From the NCBI RefSeq assembly GCF_024105735.1, contig NZ_JAAAML010000004.1:496001-560000 (forward strand): a stretch of DNA of 64,000 nt, in the 5' to 3' direction. A program made the translations under genes and the position numbers. Of the stretch, positions 36,251-45,187 are shown piece after piece. Each line of letters begins with the position of its first letter. The stretch's first letter is position 1. The notes beneath the pieces were generated by a model that searched no databases, was not told the origin of the DNA, and saw only the letters and a program-made list of their open reading frames with translations. This DNA comes from Parahoeflea alexandrii. Lineage in GTDB: Bacteria > Pseudomonadota > Alphaproteobacteria > Rhizobiales > Rhizobiaceae.

Positions 36251-37852
36251 TCATCGCGCGAGCCTCCGCTGTGACGGCTGGTCATTCTCGGCCGGGCCGG
36301 CTGTCCGCTGGGCGGACAGATCGATGCTCTGGAAACCGGCATGACGCTCCTGGCGGTGCCGCCGGATCTGCTCTCCAAGTTCGGAAATGACAAGTTTGAG
36401 GTCGGCGCCCTTCTCGGCCGCGCCGACAAAACGCGCATTGCCGGACCCGATCAGACCGGTGATCTCGCCGAGAGAAGCGGCCGAACCGCCAATGTGACCG
36501 GCCTCCGCCTGTGCCTGGGTGCCAACGCCTGCAACAGCTTCCGAAATGCCGCCGACCTGCTCAACCAGTCCGGAAATGGCAGAACGGGTCTGGTCAACCA
36601 GTTCGACGCCACGGCCGACATGGGATTTTGCGTCGGACACCAGTTCCTTGATTTCATTGGCAGCACCGGCAGATCTCTGCGCGAGTGCACGTACTTCGGA
36701 GGCAACCACGGCAAAGCCTCGGCCGGCATCACCGGCCCGTGCCGCCTCGATGCCGGCATTGAGCGCCAGCAAGTTGGTCTGAAAAGCGATTTCCTCGATC
36801 ACCGAGATGATCTTGCCGATCTGTTCGGCGGAATTCTCGACACCCGCCATGGCGTCGATAGCATCAGCAACCACACGGTCGCCGGCTTCTGCACTCTTGC
36901 GGGCCTGGGAAATCAGGATTTCGGCTTTCAGGGCGATCTCGGCGGTTTGTTTAATTCGTCCGGCGATCTCGGAGAGGGTGTCGTGCTCTTCGCTGACCGA
37001 GGCACCCTGGCGTTCGATCTCGAGACGAACAGCCTCGATGTCGTCGCTCAACCTTACGGCAAGCTGCTCTGCTTCGGCGAGGCTCGCGGCGGATCCGGTC
37101 ACAAGATCCTCAAGCCGGCTGACGGCGCGATTGAAATTGTCGGCAGCCTGCTGGTGCTGTTCTATCTCCAGAGGGGCGACGCGCACCGAAAGATCGCCTT
37201 CGGCGAGGCGTGCAAGTGCTGCTCCGAGCGTGGATTCGACAAGGCTACGCTCGTTTGCGATGTCCGTCTCGCGCTGCCGGGCAGATGAGCGTGTTTGCTC
37301 GCCAAGCCGGTGGGTTACCTGCACATCGATATCGATGAGGGCTGCCTTGACGACATCGACGAGACGATCGGCCAGAAGGTTGCGCTCGGACTGGCGCGAA
37401 AAGCTCTTGAACAGGCCGGTACGGCTTTCATCGACAAGCCGGCGGATCACCCGTTCCAGGACCAGGGCGTGGCCGCCGATCGACCAGCCTGCATCCAGGC
37501 CGATGCGCTGGCGCACCTCGCCCAGAATAACTGACCTGTCCGCATACAAACCATCGAAACGGCCATCGGCGAGGATCGACCAGTGGGCCACTTCGAGTTC
37601 CTCGAGCCGGTCGATCTGGCGGGGGGATGAGAAAAGCGAAGCGATTTCAGGTGTGTTCTGGAGCCGTTCAAAGAATGCGGAAAGGGCGACGCGGGCCTCT
37701 GCCTCGATCATCGGCCGGATTTCGCGCAGGCGATCACCGCTCTGCTGATCAAGCCGGGTCAGCGCAATCCGCGCGCGCAGGCCGTCAGCAGCCGCTGCAT
37801 CCCTCACCCTTGCTTGAACCTGCCCCACGCGTTTAACCCCAAAATCCGGCAT
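36251..37852 (-). CDS. icpA: Soluble globin-coupled chemoreceptor (IcpA-like)
   Basis: This is the first gene of the che operon: a 533-residue cytoplasmic methyl-accepting protein with no transmembrane helix. An N-terminal protoglobin-type sensor (about 30-185; [36 protein letters not shown]) is followed by a signalling domain with hairpin tip [20 protein letters not shown]. In globin-coupled sensors the proximal heme His comes two residues before RIGL; here that segment reads GEVRQRIGL, with Arg instead. Heme binding by the usual ligand is therefore doubtful. No C-terminal CheR-tethering pentapeptide is seen. The name follows the Sinorhizobium gene in the same place. Confidence 0.9.
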   Translation of the reverse strand: MPDFGVKRVGQVQARVRDAAAADGLRARIALTRLDQQSGDRLREIRPMIEAEARVALSAFFERLQNTPEIASLFSSPRQIDRLEELEVAHWSILADGRFDGLYADRSVILGEVRQRIGLDAGWSIGGHALVLERVIRRLVDESRTGLFKSFSRQSERNLLADRLVDVVKAALIDIDVQVTHRLGEQTRSSARQRETDIANERSLVESTLGAALARLAEGDLSVRVAPLEIEQHQQAADNFNRAVSRLEDLVTGSAASLAEAEQLAVRLSDDIEAVRLEIERQGASVSEEHDTLSEIAGRIKQTAEIALKAEILISQARKSAEAGDRVVADAIDAMAGVENSAEQIGKIISVIEEIAFQTNLLALNAGIEAARAGDAGRGFAVVASEVRALAQRSAGAANEIKELVSDAKSHVGRGVELVDQTRSAISGLVEQVGGISEAVAGVGTQAQAEAGHIGGSAASLGEITGLIGSGNARFVGAAEKGADLKLVISELGEQIRRHRQERHAGFQSIDLSAQRTAGPAENDQPSQRRLAR

Positions 37853-38272
37853 GCCGCCGAAAACATCAAATCGGGCTTTTTTGCTGCGTTTCCGGTGTCA
37901 CAGACGCCGCTGTCCCTGTCACACTCGTGACAGTACACAGCCGGTGTCTTGGATACCGTGCGCCGCTTGGCCCATGAGAAACTGGAAATCCGGATCTGAC
38001 CGGAACCTTCGAGCGGCTTCATGCCTTTGTGGGAAGCGGTGCCATCGCACCAACCACAATCCGTAGGTTAGATTGTTTTTTACGTATTAATCCTTGCCCG
38101 AAGGTTAACGCCGTTTACCAGTGTTAATCATGTTTTGCTCCAATTCCGTTTCGGACTTGACGAACTCGGGTCCGCCGGAGGCCACACTTGTTGACCTGTT
38201 GCAAGCTTCGGGCAAGTTGCAGCGGATAGTTACTGTCCTGTCGATGACAATGATGTCAGTTGGGAACGAGCA
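37853..38272. other. Upstream region of the chemotaxis operon
   Basis: The gap of about 420 bp on the minus-strand side of icpA shows no supported gene. It contains the dyad at 37916-37933, two CCGGTGTC repeats at about 37892 and 37941, and an A/T-rich stretch at 38070-38130 that may hold promoters. Confidence 0.5.
37916..37933. promoter_or_regulatory. 18-bp dyad upstream of icpA, candidate operator
   Basis: CTGTCAC (37916-37922) and GTGACAG (37927-37933) form a perfect 7-bp inverted repeat with a 4-bp spacer, 64-81 bp upstream of the icpA start. Size and symmetry suit a LuxR-type dimer such as VisN/VisR; this assignment is only a guess. Confidence 0.4.
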
Positions 38273-38383
38273 ATGATTGTTCTAGGAATAGGCGCCGCCG
38301 CAATCGCGCTGATCACTCTCGCAAGCTTTTCACTTCTTCTTCGCACGACAGAAACACGTCGTCGGGTCGAACGTATTTTCTGA
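38273..38383 (+). CDS. Candidate 36-residue single-pass membrane peptide
   Basis: This short frame encodes MIVLGIGAAAIALITLASFS, then LLLRTTETRRRV and ERIF. It predicts a 24-residue transmembrane helix followed by a basic cytoplasmic tail. GGGAACGAG lies just upstream of the ATG. No homologue is recognised. It lies alone between the che operon and the iron operon. It is supported only by its hydrophobic/basic layout and ribosome-binding site. Confidence 0.45.
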   Translation: MIVLGIGAAAIALITLASFSLLLRTTETRRRVERIF

Positions 38384-38465
38384 CCCGGAAACACCAAAAC
38401 GGTGGCGCGACTGTGCGTGTGTGAGCCTGTCCGCTGACAACATGCTCAAGAGCTAACTATTTAAT

Positions 38466-38493
38466 CATTGACTGCAAGATCTTGCAGTCAATG
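38466..38493. repeat. 28-bp perfect palindrome
   Basis: CATTGACTGCAAGA (38466-38479) is followed directly by its reverse complement to 38493, with no loop. It lies 82 bp after the small peptide frame and 95 bp past the DUF1513 stop. No T-run follows, so it looks like a protein-binding site or a cruciform-prone element more than a terminator. Confidence 0.65.
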
Positions 38494-38587
38494 CGGACCG
38501 CTGTCGCCGTCTGACTGCTGTGTCTGCAACTGTTTCCGACATCGGCAGCCCCACCGGTACCGTCAGAATCAAGTGGTGCCCGGCCTT

Positions 38588-39664
38588 CTACAGGCCGATG
38601 ATGTGATTGTCCCAGGCCCGATCATGGGTTGCATTGCCAAAGCTGCCGGCCTCACTGGAGCTGACAAAGCCATCGCGCCGGGCCTGAACTCCGCATGTCC
38701 CGGGTTTCATGTCGATCTCGAGCGCCTTGCCGGTGAGGGTATCGAGCGTGACCACGACGCCGCTCTTGGGTGATGTGACAGCGAGCGTCACACCATCATT
38801 GCCAATGGCGACGGAGCCTGCATACTTGCCAAGGGCTGCGGCGGCGGCACCATCGAGTTCGACCATCGAAAGCCCCTTGTCCTGATCCAGGCAGGCGAGA
38901 ACAGGAACATCGTCGAGGAGGTCGCCTTCGTACTGGCCGCCGATCCAGACCTGGCTGCGGGCGTCCACCGCCATATGCCGAAGCGACAGGCGGTGGAGCC
39001 GCGATGCCAGGACGTGGAACGAAAGCAGCGAGCCGGTTGCAATGTCGATCAGCACGACCGACGGCGCCATGGTCGGAAGGTTGAGCTTCTGACGCCCCTG
39101 GTCCGGGTGGGTGCGGATACCGCCATTGGCAACACACAGGGTCTTCCCGTCAGGCATCAGAACGATCTCGTGCGGACCGATGCCGCCGGTGGCGAATTCA
39201 CCGAGCCGCTTGAAGCCATCGGTGCCATCGTAGATGCCAATGACACCATCACCTGTTTCATAGGCGTTCTCGGCCGCATAGAGCAGACGGCCGTCAGCGG
39301 AAAAAACACCATGGCCATAGAAGTGCCGGTTGTGCGGCGTATGAAACAGCTGAGGTTCGGCGGCCTTCCATCGGTCAAGCGCAAGTGCGAAATTGCCTGG
39401 ACGCCGGGCGAAAGCCACCAGCCACCTGGCATTCGGGCGGGCTGCAAAACCATGCCCGCGGCCGGGCAATGGATGGCTTGAGACAATCGCATCGTCGCCG
39501 TCCAGGATCGAAATTCCGTAGCCGCCCTGGCGATCCTTGTAGGCGGCGGCGAACAGGACCTCGGCTGCGCGCAGTTTTTCCGCGTTGGCGGGCGTGAGAC
39601 CGCCCAGCCAGGCGAGCCCCGCGCCCGCGAGAAACGCACGCCTTTCCAGAAGAAGAGGTTTCAA
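38588..39664 (-). CDS. Tat-exported DUF1513 protein of the iron operon
   Basis: A 358-residue periplasmic protein with a twin-arginine-type signal (LLLERRAFLAGAGLAWLGG) and a beta-propeller-like repeat pattern, including HEIVLMPDGKTLCVANGG and RHMAVDARSQVWIGGQYEGD. Members of DUF1513 occur next to imelysin and di-heme genes, but the activity is unknown. The start is TTG at 39664, overlapping the imelysin stop, with GGAG seven nt upstream; there is no ATG before the signal. It is the last gene of the seven-gene iron operon. Confidence 0.85.
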   Translation of the reverse strand: MKPLLLERRAFLAGAGLAWLGGLTPANAEKLRAAEVLFAAAYKDRQGGYGISILDGDDAIVSSHPLPGRGHGFAARPNARWLVAFARRPGNFALALDRWKAAEPQLFHTPHNRHFYGHGVFSADGRLLYAAENAYETGDGVIGIYDGTDGFKRLGEFATGGIGPHEIVLMPDGKTLCVANGGIRTHPDQGRQKLNLPTMAPSVVLIDIATGSLLSFHVLASRLHRLSLRHMAVDARSQVWIGGQYEGDLLDDVPVLACLDQDKGLSMVELDGAAAAALGKYAGSVAIGNDGVTLAVTSPKSGVVVTLDTLTGKALEIDMKPGTCGVQARRDGFVSSSEAGSFGNATHDRAWDNHIIGL

Positions 39665-40749
39665 TCGCCGTCTCCGAAGGAAAAACCGACAGCAAGACCA
39701 CCCGCCTGGGCGAATTCCTGATCCAGGCGATCGATGATGATCCTGATGGCGTAATCGAGATAAACCAGCTTGTCGCGGGTCTGCGGTTCTCCAAGTAGTG
39801 CCGCCACGGGAGCATCAAGGCTGCTCGCTGTGCGAACGGCCTGGTCGAACTCAAAGCGTATCGTGTCCGCAAGCCTTGGCGCGCTCTGCTGTGAGACGAT
39901 TTCAATGCCGCTTAGATTGAACATCGCCTCGAGACCATCGAGGTTGGCGCGGATTGACGCCATCGTCATTCCGGACCGCCAGAAAAGCGCCGATTTGGGC
40001 CTGTCCCGGTTGGCGTCTTCGCGGTCGAGGAAAGCATTGATGCGGGTGTCACGGATGGCTTCAAGCCCGTGAATCATCTGGCCGAGCAGCAGGTTGAGAG
40101 CTTCAGCATCGGTTCTGAACAGGGGATTTGACGCCGCAGGTGCAAGAAACGCCGCTGTCAACTCGCCTCCATCCCGCCATCCGTCGATGAGCTCCCGGGA
40201 CAGATTGACCAGATTGCCGGCGGCAGCACGGGCAAAGGCACAGCGGTGCGATGCTTCCGCACCGGCCAGTTGGTCGCTGCCGCTGCCAAAAAGAATGAAT
40301 TCGAGAGCGCCCAATCCCTGCATGGCGACGCTCTGAGAGGAGAGTGTCTCTACCTTAATAACGCTTTCGTTCCGGGACGCGATGGCTGCCTGGACCTGTT
40401 TGCGCCCGGTGCCCTTGCGGTCCGGGAAAAACAGGATGCGCTCAAGCCGGTTTTCGGACATCACCGGGCCGATTCTGAGCCATTCCATCCGGGACCAGCG
40501 ATCAACCGTGGCACGAAAGCCCGAACGCGCCGCCTCCAGGTGCTCGCCTGACGGGGTTGCGCACAGTTCCGCGAGGGACGTCTCCAGGTCAGAGGCAGCG
40601 ATGTTGACTTCGTCGTAACCGGGCCGGATGTAGCTGACCAGCATCCGTTCCAGTACGGGCCCGATCGGCGGAAGCGCCGCTTCCTGCTCCGACCGGGCGC
40701 CGGAAGCGGCGACGATCAGCGCCACCAGACAGATCAGGATACGGTTCAT
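39661..40749 (-). CDS. Imelysin-family periplasmic protein, variant lacking the GxHxxE His
   Basis: Imelysin (M75) proteins are helical periplasmic proteins linked to iron uptake. The 362-residue product has a signal peptide (ILICLVALIVAASGARS). The place of the family GxHxxE motif reads GLGALEFILFG, so the His is replaced by Gly. RIGPVMSENRLERILFFPDR is also typical of this subgroup. The ATG at 40749 overlaps the di-heme gene stop (TGATG). Loss of the His suggests a role other than that of the first imelysin. Confidence 0.88.
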   Translation of the reverse strand: MNRILICLVALIVAASGARSEQEAALPPIGPVLERMLVSYIRPGYDEVNIAASDLETSLAELCATPSGEHLEAARSGFRATVDRWSRMEWLRIGPVMSENRLERILFFPDRKGTGRKQVQAAIASRNESVIKVETLSSQSVAMQGLGALEFILFGSGSDQLAGAEASHRCAFARAAAGNLVNLSRELIDGWRDGGELTAAFLAPAASNPLFRTDAEALNLLLGQMIHGLEAIRDTRINAFLDREDANRDRPKSALFWRSGMTMASIRANLDGLEAMFNLSGIEIVSQQSAPRLADTIRFEFDQAVRTASSLDAPVAALLGEPQTRDKLVYLDYAIRIIIDRLDQEFAQAGGLAVGFSFGDGD

Positions 40750-42329
40750 CACAGGCTTTCAAGGAACTCGAGGAGATTGTCGCGTTCGGACCGTTCCAGT
40801 GCGGCGAAGCCATCGCGGGCGGTCTCGGCCTCACCGCCGTGCCAGAGAATGGCCTCGGTCAGATTGCGTGCGCGGCCATCGTGCAGGAAGAAGGTATGGC
40901 CGTTTACAACCCTGGTCAATCCGGTACCCCAGAGTGGCGGTGTGCGCCATTCACGGCCATTGGCCACGCCAACCTGCTGGCCGTCGGCAAGGCCTTCACC
41001 CATGTCATGCAGCAGGAAATCGGAATAGGGCCAGATCAGCTGGAACCGATGCGCCTCGGTCTCAGCGGCGCGGGAGGTGACGTATTTGGGGACGTGACAG
41101 GAGGTGCAGCCAAGATCGTAGAACAACTGTTTGCCCGCCAATACACCGGCATCGTCAACCAGGCGGCGTGCCGGCACGGCGAGATTTTGCGAATAGAACG
41201 TGACCAGATCCAGCACCGGATCAGGAGCTTCGGTGTCACCGAGATCAGCCTGGACACCGATGGGCAATGCAAGGCATTCGGCCTGGCCTGCCGTGCAGTC
41301 GCCATGACCCGATGGGACATCGGGAGTGGAAATGCCAATGTCGCCTGAAAACGCGCCGGCGGTCTGCTGGCGCACCGTGGCATTCTGGGCCTTCCAGCCG
41401 AAGCGTCCAATGGCGAGCCTTCCGCTGGCGGGGTCGCGGGCCAGCGCGACGCGGCCGGAAATGCCGTCACCATCATCGTCATCCGGGTCGGCGTTGGCGA
41501 GAATGTCAGCCGGGTGAATGGCCTCGATCAGGCCCATGCCGGTCATCGGCGGAGTCATCCGCGGCGAAAGCGTCGTTTCCGGATCCAGCGGTCCGAAGCC
41601 AAGATCGGCAACGCTGTAGCTTGGCTTGCGAAGCGAGATCAGGGTGCCGTCGCCGAGTTCGAACGGCTGCTCCCGGTACTCGATCACCATCCGGCCCTCG
41701 GCCTTGAGGCCAGGCACCGCAAGGTCCTGAAGCTGCCCTCCATAGACCGGATCAGGCAACGACGCGGTCACGTATGTCTCAAGAGCCTGCCGCTCCTCGT
41801 CGTTCCGGGCCGGCCGGGCCAGCCGCAGGAACATGGAAGTTGCGTCCGCAGCCGCTTCGGGCGGATGGCCGCGGCCATCCTTGATGTGGCAGCTCTGGCA
41901 GGCCCGGGCATTGAAGAGCGGCCCCAAGCCGTCCGAAGCCAGGGTCGAGGAAGGAGACGACACCCAGAGCTTGCGGAACAGCGCATTGCCGAGCTTGAAT
42001 GTTTGTTCCTGCTTGAAACTCAGGTTGGTGTTGAAATGCGACAGGGCATCGCGATTGACCAGCTTGGTGGACGTACCGGCACCGCCCTGCATACGCTCGA
42101 ACTTTTCCGCGGCATCGAAGCTGGTGGCAGGCTTGACGACGCGCTCGACCCGTTTGCGATCGGTTTGGGTGAGGTCGTCGCGGTTGTGGGGCAGATCCGT
42201 GAGACGGTCGGCATAGGCCGGTAAAAGACCGGCAAGTACAATGGCCGCGACCGCAGTACCCGGCACTGCGAGAGAGAATGCGCGGGCCCCGGACTTGATG
42301 ATTTTACGTAATGAAAAGTGCTCGGTCAT
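40749..42329 (-). CDS. Di-heme c-type oxidoreductase of the iron operon
   Basis: A 526-residue periplasmic protein with a signal peptide (VPGTAVAAIVLAGLLPAYA) and two CxxCH heme sites (ACQSCHIKDG, CTSCHVPKY). It belongs to the DUF1111 / di-heme thiol oxidoreductase-like family found with imelysins. It is inferred to act in redox handling of iron outside the cytoplasm. The ATG at 42329 (MTEHFSLRK) is preferred over an in-frame start at 42410 without signal logic. The gap to bfr is 106 bp. Confidence 0.88.
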   Translation of the reverse strand: MTEHFSLRKIIKSGARAFSLAVPGTAVAAIVLAGLLPAYADRLTDLPHNRDDLTQTDRKRVERVVKPATSFDAAEKFERMQGGAGTSTKLVNRDALSHFNTNLSFKQEQTFKLGNALFRKLWVSSPSSTLASDGLGPLFNARACQSCHIKDGRGHPPEAAADATSMFLRLARPARNDEERQALETYVTASLPDPVYGGQLQDLAVPGLKAEGRMVIEYREQPFELGDGTLISLRKPSYSVADLGFGPLDPETTLSPRMTPPMTGMGLIEAIHPADILANADPDDDDGDGISGRVALARDPASGRLAIGRFGWKAQNATVRQQTAGAFSGDIGISTPDVPSGHGDCTAGQAECLALPIGVQADLGDTEAPDPVLDLVTFYSQNLAVPARRLVDDAGVLAGKQLFYDLGCTSCHVPKYVTSRAAETEAHRFQLIWPYSDFLLHDMGEGLADGQQVGVANGREWRTPPLWGTGLTRVVNGHTFFLHDGRARNLTEAILWHGGEAETARDGFAALERSERDNLLEFLESL

Positions 42330-42435
42330 ACAGCGCCACGCAGATATGGTCTTGCAGGCACATAAATTCTGAAGTCGGCGATCATAATCAATCCCGCGCA
42401 GAGCCCCCAAAAGGGCCCTTGTGTATTGCTAATAG

Positions 42436-42918
42436 CTACTCCGCATCCGCAGATGCGGCATTCAGCAGACCGTATTTTTCCTCTCCGAGACGCGAAAGAA
42501 GCTCGAGCTGGGTCTCGAGGAAATCTATGTGACCCTCTTCATCGGCGATCAGCTCTTCAAACAGGTTCTTGCTGACATAGTCGCCTTCCTGCTCGCAGAT
42601 ATCGCGTGACTTTGTGTAGGCCTTCCAGGCGTCCTGCTCGCCGGCCAGATCACATTCCAGCACTTCCCTGATGGTCTGTCCGATCCTCAGCGGCGCCACG
42701 GTCTGCAGGTTGGGGAACCCATCGAGAAAGATGATCCGCTCGACAAGCTTGTCGGCATGCTGCATTTCCTCGATGCTTTCCGCACGTTCCTTGGCGGCAA
42801 GCTTGGCGTAGCCCCAGTCTTCCAGCAGCCGGTAGTGCAACCAGTACTGGTTGACCGCACCGAGTTCGAGGAACAGGGCCTCGTTCAGGCACTCAACGAC
42901 TTTTTTGCTCTTTTTCAT
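42436..42918 (-). CDS. bfr: Bacterioferritin
   Basis: Bacterioferritin stores iron as a 24-mer with heme. The 160-residue product carries the diiron ferroxidase ligands (Glu18, Glu51, His54, and Glu residues in ECDLAGE and ELIADEEGH). Met52 in EEMQHADK is the axial heme ligand and keeps the usual number when translation begins at ATG 42918. A TTG one codon earlier is a less likely start. It is 46 bp downstream of bfd. Confidence 0.96.
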   Translation of the reverse strand: MKKSKKVVECLNEALFLELGAVNQYWLHYRLLEDWGYAKLAAKERAESIEEMQHADKLVERIIFLDGFPNLQTVAPLRIGQTIREVLECDLAGEQDAWKAYTKSRDICEQEGDYVSKNLFEELIADEEGHIDFLETQLELLSRLGEEKYGLLNAASADAE

Positions 42919-42964
42919 CAACAGTCCATGTCCTTGTGGTTAAAACGCCTCGCATTTTGCACCA

Positions 42965-43282
42965 TCAGGTCAATTGTGGCGACGGCCTTTTGGAAGCCAC
43001 TCTTCTTTTTGCATTCTCCATGCGGACACGCTGGTCGGCGATGCGTGCGAGCAGATCCACCACCTTCGGCGCAGGGCTGTTCATCAACGAATGGTAGCGT
43101 TCGGTTGTCTCGACGATAATATCAATCACACCGGGAAAGCAACCACAGCACTTGCCACGTGCGCTGACGGCCTGGAACACCTTTCCGGGGGTGATCAATT
43201 GCCACTCATCCTGGTCGAGAAACTCAATGATGACCTGCTCGATGTCCTTCCGGGTAACGATGTTGCAACTGCAAACGATCAT
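42965..43282 (-). CDS. bfd: Bacterioferritin-associated ferredoxin Bfd
   Basis: Bfd is a small [2Fe-2S] protein that reduces bacterioferritin to release iron. The 105-residue product has Cys4 and Cys6 (MIVCSCNIVT) and the pair in ARGKCCGCFPGV, the four-Cys pattern of the family. The C-terminal extension (about residues 65-105) is longer than in E. coli Bfd. It lies directly between imelysin 1 (10 bp) and bfr. Confidence 0.95.
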   Translation of the reverse strand: MIVCSCNIVTRKDIEQVIIEFLDQDEWQLITPGKVFQAVSARGKCCGCFPGVIDIIVETTERYHSLMNSPAPKVVDLLARIADQRVRMENAKRRVASKRPSPQLT

Positions 43283-43292
43283 GGCGCCTCAC

Positions 43293-44573
43293 TCACTGAA
43301 ATACGGCATCGGGACTGTCGAGGCTGTCAGACCCCTCCAGTTCGACAGCGCCGAGATCCAGCGCGGCAATAGCGCGCTCGATCGAGCGGGTCTGGGTGAT
43401 CAGGCCGTCGATAGCGGCCTGGACTGCAGCGTTGCCCTCATCATTTCCAACGGCAATCATCTGGTCATAGGCCTCGACGGCTTCGGCACGCGCCGCCATG
43501 GCTTGCATCGCGGCAACGGTGGCATCGAGATCGGCCGAAAGTTCCCGAGCGATGGCAGGATCCTTTTCAACCAGCAGATCGGCGAGCGAAGGGCCGCTGA
43601 TGACGGAGCCGTCCGGCCTGGTGTAGTTTCCGGTGTAGGCCGAGCGAATGCCGACCGCATCATAGAGATGCGAATTGTGGGTGTTGTCGGAGAAACAATC
43701 GTGCTCCTCCTCGGGATCCCCGAGCAGGAGACCGAGCTTCATGCGTTCACCAGCCAACTCGCCGTAGGACAGCGACCCCATGCCGGTGAGGATTGTCGAC
43801 AGGCCGCCAGCCACGCCCCGCTCCGTGACAGCGATGCGCGCAGGGCCGCCGGCTTTCCAGTTGGCTGCCATCTCTTCAAGATCGGCGACCAGCAGATCGC
43901 TTGCAGCACCGAGGTAATCCCGGCGGCGGTCGCAATTGCCATTGGTGCAGTTTTCGAGGCTGTAGTCGCTGGCAGGACGGGTGCCGGCACCCGGACCATT
44001 GCCATTGAGGTCCTGCCCCCAGAGCATGAATTCGATCGCATGGTAGCCGGAAGCGACATTGGCCTCGATGCCGCCCGCTTCCTGCAGTGTCTCGGCGATA
44101 AGCGCGGGAGTGATCACGCCCGCATCGACAGTCCGGCCATTGATCTCGATGGAAGGATTGGCGACCACATTCGCTGTGAAGAGCGAGTTCTCGTCGCTCT
44201 CCGAACCGTAGCTCACATCGACATAGTCGATCAGCCCCTCATCGAGCGGCCAGGCGTTGACCCGCCCTTCCCAGTCATCAACAATCGGGTTGCCGAAACG
44301 GTAAACCTCGGTCTGCTGGTAGGGGACGCGGGCCGCACGCCAGGCGGCGCGGGCGGACTCAAGCGTATCTTCCGCCGGTTTTGCCAGAAACGCCTCGATG
44401 GCAGCATCAAGCGCCTTCGCGCCGGCCAGAGCATCATCGAACTTGGCTTCGGCGACATCGACATAATGGGCGATGACCGCCTCGGGGCTGACATCGGCAG
44501 CCGCAACAGGACTGAGGCTGGTCGAAGCGGCAAGGCCAAGAACAAGGAGGTGGGCTATGCGTATCATGGTCAT
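43293..44573 (-). CDS. Imelysin-family iron-regulated periplasmic protein
   Basis: A 426-residue protein with a signal peptide (IRIAHLLVLGLAASTSLSPV). It keeps the imelysin GxHxxE motif as SGYHAIEFMLWG and an upstream motif YRFGNPIVDDWEGRVNAWPL. Related proteins are called IrpA or imelysin and bind or handle iron/heme outside the cytoplasm. The ATG at 44573 (MTMIRIAH) is chosen; a longer frame to 44741 would run into the upstream gene and hide the signal peptide. It is 17 bp after the Cys-rich gene and 10 bp before bfd. Confidence 0.92.
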   Translation of the reverse strand: MTMIRIAHLLVLGLAASTSLSPVAAADVSPEAVIAHYVDVAEAKFDDALAGAKALDAAIEAFLAKPAEDTLESARAAWRAARVPYQQTEVYRFGNPIVDDWEGRVNAWPLDEGLIDYVDVSYGSESDENSLFTANVVANPSIEINGRTVDAGVITPALIAETLQEAGGIEANVASGYHAIEFMLWGQDLNGNGPGAGTRPASDYSLENCTNGNCDRRRDYLGAASDLLVADLEEMAANWKAGGPARIAVTERGVAGGLSTILTGMGSLSYGELAGERMKLGLLLGDPEEEHDCFSDNTHNSHLYDAVGIRSAYTGNYTRPDGSVISGPSLADLLVEKDPAIARELSADLDATVAAMQAMAARAEAVEAYDQMIAVGNDEGNAAVQAAIDGLITQTRSIERAIAALDLGAVELEGSDSLDSPDAVFQ

Positions 44574-44590
44574 GTCCGTCTCTGCTTTCG

Positions 44591-45121
44591 TCAGTGAAGC
44601 GATCCGCTCGCCGGAGATCCGGAAAACACGGATCTCATGTCGATATCGGCGATCGCACTCAACGGGATCGGCGCAAGCCTCTGGCTGTGACCGAACAGGA
44701 TCCCCGCATAGGCACTCGCGCGTTCGATGACCTCGATACATGTATCCGAACAGGTGAGCAGCCTGGCTGACTGGACCAGCAGATCCTCATCACCATGCTG
44801 CGCGCCCGACACCATGCCCAGGACAAGGCATTCGTCGCGGCACAGATGCCCGGCGCCCGGCTTGTAGAAACGCAACGGGCAGGTGGCGCAGGCGCCCAGC
44901 TGCCTGATCAGTTCAGCCATTGCATCAAGCGCAACCTGGCCATCGATTGGGCCGAGCGCACGCGCATGAGCGGCCCAGGCGGCGTCCCAGTAGCGCTGAT
45001 CAGAATGGGCAAGCCCGGCCACCCAGTTGCGATAGCCATTGACCACTAGGTTTTCCGGTTGCTGGCGCAGATAGGCTGCGGCTGGGCACTCTGCCAAATC
45101 TTCGTGTTCCATCGACGCCAT
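44591..45121 (-). CDS. Cys-rich cytoplasmic protein, first gene of the iron operon
   Basis: Not recognised. The 176-residue protein has seven cysteines; six form three pairs: Cys78-x2-Cys81, Cys94-x3-Cys98 and Cys124-x3-Cys128 (ACATCPL, LCRDEC, TCSDTC), with His92 nearby. There is no signal or membrane helix. The pattern suits an iron-sulfur or zinc site. GAGGATGAA gives a good ribosome-binding site for ATG 45121. It is the promoter-proximal gene ahead of imelysin, bfd and bfr, and an ICE-like dyad is upstream. An electron-transfer or iron-handling role is inferred only from this context. Confidence 0.85.
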   Translation of the reverse strand: MASMEHEDLAECPAAAYLRQQPENLVVNGYRNWVAGLAHSDQRYWDAAWAAHARALGPIDGQVALDAMAELIRQLGACATCPLRFYKPGAGHLCRDECLVLGMVSGAQHGDEDLLVQSARLLTCSDTCIEVIERASAYAGILFGHSQRLAPIPLSAIADIDMRSVFSGSPASGSLH

Positions 45122-45187
45122 TTCATCCTCACGGATCTAAATATGAGTGTTTCGGTAATGTATAATGAAAGTAGAGTCAAACAGTAT

